DNA of 64,000 nt, taken from Streptomyces sp. XD-27 (GTDB lineage: Bacteria > Actinomycetota > Actinomycetes > Streptomycetales > Streptomycetaceae). Where the stretch lies: NCBI RefSeq assembly GCF_030553055.1, contig NZ_CP130713.1, forward strand, positions 3,410,001 to 3,474,000. Direction: 5' to 3'. Position numbers and translations under genes: made by a program. Positions 62,252 through 64,000 of the stretch are shown in pieces. The first letter of the stretch is position 1. Each line of letters opens with the position of its first letter. Below the pieces are notes generated by a model. That model was not told where the DNA came from, did not search any database, and worked only from the letters and a program-made list of their open reading frames with translations.

Positions 62252-62596
62252 ATGCGCTTCCGCAATGTCGTGACCGTCTCCGCCACGGCGCTCGCGCTCG
62301 GCCTGTCGCTGTCGGGCTCGGCCACCGCCGCCGACGGCGAGTTCATCTACAGCTACACGGCCGAGGACGGCACCGAGCGCCACGCGCTGCTGGTGGACCC
62401 GCCCTCAGGCGAGTGCATCAACCTGCCGGAGGTCCAAGGCGCGGATATGGATCCGGCCGACACCCCGCTCAACCGGACCACCACCTCCGTGAAGGTCTAC
62501 GCCGACCAGGGCTGCCAGGGCACGGCCTACCTCATCCGGCCCAACGGCACGGGCGGCACCCACCGGCTGAAGGTGCGGTCCGTGCAGTTCGTCTAA
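62252..62596 (+). CDS. Small secreted protein, unknown function
   Basis: 114 residues from the ATG at 62252 (GAAAGGGA site). Signal peptide 1-27 (VTVSATALALGLSLSGSATA, cleavage before ADG). The mature 87 residues hold two Cys (PSGECINLPEV, ADQGCQGTAY) and beta-rich stretches. No family recognised; similar small exoproteins are common in Streptomyces. Convergent with the protease gene, strong hairpin between. Confidence 0.75.
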   Translation: MRFRNVVTVSATALALGLSLSGSATAADGEFIYSYTAEDGTERHALLVDPPSGECINLPEVQGADMDPADTPLNRTTTSVKVYADQGCQGTAYLIRPNGTGGTHRLKVRSVQFV

Positions 62597-62624
62597 CTGC
62601 TCGCCAGCCGTTCGCCGGAACGGC

Positions 62625-62655
62625 GTGGGCCCCCGGCGTCACGCCGGGGGCCCAC
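62625..62655. terminator. Bidirectional hairpin terminator
   Basis: 15-bp inverted repeat GTGGGCCCCCGGCGT (62625-62639) and complement (62641-62655) around a single base. It lies between the convergent secreted-protein and protease genes. Confidence 0.9.
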
Positions 62656-62678
62656 ACCTATCGGTTCAGCGGATCAGA

Positions 62679-63581
62679 TCAACGGCGGCCGAGCAGCCGC
62701 TTGATCTTCTTGCCCTGCTCGGACTCGCTCAGCGTCTTCCACAGCTTGTCGGAGCTGACCGAGGTGTAGACGCCGGGGGCGCCCTGCGCGGCGCAGCCCT
62801 CACCGTAGGAGACGATGCCGATCTGGTACGGGGTGGCGCGGCCCGGCACCGTACGGAACAGCGGGCCGCCGCTGTCGCCCTGGCAGGAGTCCTTGCCCTC
62901 GACGCCCGCGCAGATGTTCACCTTGGCGTCGTACTCGTTGTAGCTGATCTTGCACTCGTCGTGCGAGACGAGCGGCACCTTCACCTCGCGCAGCCGGTCC
63001 GGGAAGTTCGGCATGTCGGTGTCGGTGTTGCCCCAGCCGGTGACCGTGGCCTTGGCTCCGGGCCGGATGAGCGCGTCGGTGCCCTGCGTGGGCAGCTTGA
63101 TCGGGGCGATGCCCTTGACCGGCTTGTCCAGCATGAGGAACGCCATGTCGTAGGCGGGGTCCTTGGCGTAGCGCGGGTGGACGGTGATGTCGAAGACGTT
63201 GCGCACCTGGCCCTGCTTGGAGTCGGAGAGCACGGTGCGGCCGACCGCGACCTGCATGCCCTCCGGCGTCTCGCCGTCCACGCAGTGGGCGGCGGTCATG
63301 ATCACGTTCGGGTTGATCAGGCTGCCACCGCAGAACTGCCGGTCCAGGGCGCTGCCCTTGCCCTTGCTGAGCAGGGCGGCCATGAACGGGTACTTGTCCT
63401 TCGGCGTCTCGGTGCCGCCGATGATGGGCTTGATGATGCGCTGGCCGTCGGGCTTGGCCGGGGTGGAACCGGCGGCGAAGGCGGTGGAGGCGGCGGTGCC
63501 CACCAGCGCCAGCGCGGCCCCGACTGCCGCCGTACCGACGGATATGCGCTGGGCGCGGCGGCTGTGCAGAGAAAGTCGCAT
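62679..63581 (-). CDS. Secreted trypsin-like serine protease (S1 family)
   Basis: 300 residues from the ATG at 63581 (GAGGAAGA site). Twin-Arg-like basic start and signal peptide (GTAAVGAALALVGTAASTAF). The pro-segment leads to IIGGTETPKDKYPFMAALL. Catalytic triad His in VIMTAAHCVDG, Asp in AYDMAFLMLD, Ser in CQGDSGGPLF. Disulfide Cys pairs as in chymotrypsin fold. Exoprotease. Upstream 63582-63923 (342 bases) holds the promoter and no gene. Confidence 0.93.
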   Translation of the reverse strand: MRLSLHSRRAQRISVGTAAVGAALALVGTAASTAFAAGSTPAKPDGQRIIKPIIGGTETPKDKYPFMAALLSKGKGSALDRQFCGGSLINPNVIMTAAHCVDGETPEGMQVAVGRTVLSDSKQGQVRNVFDITVHPRYAKDPAYDMAFLMLDKPVKGIAPIKLPTQGTDALIRPGAKATVTGWGNTDTDMPNFPDRLREVKVPLVSHDECKISYNEYDAKVNICAGVEGKDSCQGDSGGPLFRTVPGRATPYQIGIVSYGEGCAAQGAPGVYTSVSSDKLWKTLSESEQGKKIKRLLGRR

Positions 63582-63923
63582 GGGGGTTGTCTTCCTCGTG
63601 GCTGTAGGAGATCCGGGCAGCACGGAATAGCGGCGCGAGGCCGGACGGGGCTGCGGACGGAAACGACGCACGGCACATTAGAAGTGCCTTCGGTCACGCG
63701 TCAATGAATCCGGCATGCGTAACTTCTCTGCACGTCCCGGCACTTCCCGGGCATCGCCTGGGCCAATTTCTCAGACGCGAGAACGCGGTTGCGGGTTCAT
63801 CGACTCCCGGACTTTCTTCGCGCCGAAATAGCGAGCAGGTCCGACCACGTGTGAGATTGACCCAAGGTTTTGGCACCCAAATGACCTACTCAGCGGGTCA
63901 CTCCAGACCGTAGGCTCGTGATC

Positions 63924-64000
63924 ATGAACGAGGAGACAACCACCGAATCCACGACCACGGCGCCTCTCCAGGCGCTGCTGACCCGCTGCGCGGACGCCGA
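63924..64000 (+). CDS. Start of an unidentified gene (3' truncated by window)
   Basis: ATG at 63924 opens a frame (MNEETTTESTTTAPLQALLT, then R-C-A-D-A) to the window end. A Thr/Glu-rich start and the length visible are not enough to name it. A GTG at 63919 is out of this frame. No strong ribosome site seen. Confidence 0.4.
   Translation, partial: MNEETTTESTTTAPLQALLTRCADA

Overview
The window is high-GC actinobacterial chromosome, almost certainly from a Streptomyces species. GC is near 70 percent with strong third-position GC bias, many starts are GTG, and genes overlap by ATGA or GTGA. The gene families are typical of the genus: a WhiJ/AbaA-type XRE + DUF397 + HATPase set, a Prim-Pol-like protein, a DmdR/DtxR regulator, PdxH, a short citrate synthase, and Tad pilus genes with a LysM-BTAD protein. 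I saw no rRNA, tRNA, transposase, integrase or CRISPR array.

Layout. 1-12 kb: the end of an ABC substrate-binding protein, a frameshift-disturbed Q/P/G-rich membrane protein, an NsdA-type HTH/TPR regulator, a Prim-Pol-like protein, a two-gene ABC exporter, a small secreted protein, and the HATPase / XRE / DUF397 / cupin group. 12-26 kb: a complete Tad/Flp pilus locus on the minus strand (13995-24239: LysM-BTAD, TadG-like, two TadE-like, Flp pilin, TadC, TadB, CpaF/TadA, CpaE/TadZ-like, CpaB-like). It is bracketed by two paralogous lipoprotein + secreted-protein pairs, both transcribed outward. 26-44.5 kb: an accessory block of mostly unknown proteins with a type VII secretion signature. It holds a 1484-residue FHA-FtsK/SpoIIIE motor of EssC layout, three small helical W-x-G proteins, a 698-residue helical protein, a receptor Ser/Thr kinase with a PQQ propeller (broken by one base), beta-propeller and membrane proteins, and a two-gene pair that is a split version of a fused paralog 10 kb away. 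GC falls in part of this block. 44.5-53 kb: a PH-like small protein, an alpha/beta hydrolase (one-base frameshift), DmdR1-type iron regulator, SIS protein, PAS sensor protein, PdxH and citrate synthase. 52.8-62 kb: a tightly coupled acyl-CoA catabolic operon (TIGR03084, AtuA, carboxyltransferase, biotin carboxylase/BCCP, acyl-CoA dehydrogenase, enoyl-CoA hydratase, TetR). 62-64 kb: a small secreted protein, a trypsin-like protease and the start of an unidentified gene.

Two genome-level habits stand out. First, tandem minisatellites (17-33 bp units) sit directly against stop codons of at least six genes, and related in-frame minisatellites expand several proteins, including the ATP-grasp part of the biotin carboxylase. 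Second, three loci are each broken by single-base shifts in G/C homopolymers. This looks more like assembly error than three independent pseudogenes, but it cannot be settled from the sequence alone.

Best candidates for an undescribed system are (i) the mirrored lipoprotein/secreted cassettes around the Tad pilus and (ii) the EssC-type motor with W-x-G proteins but none of the usual EccB/EccD/EccE/MycP partners.
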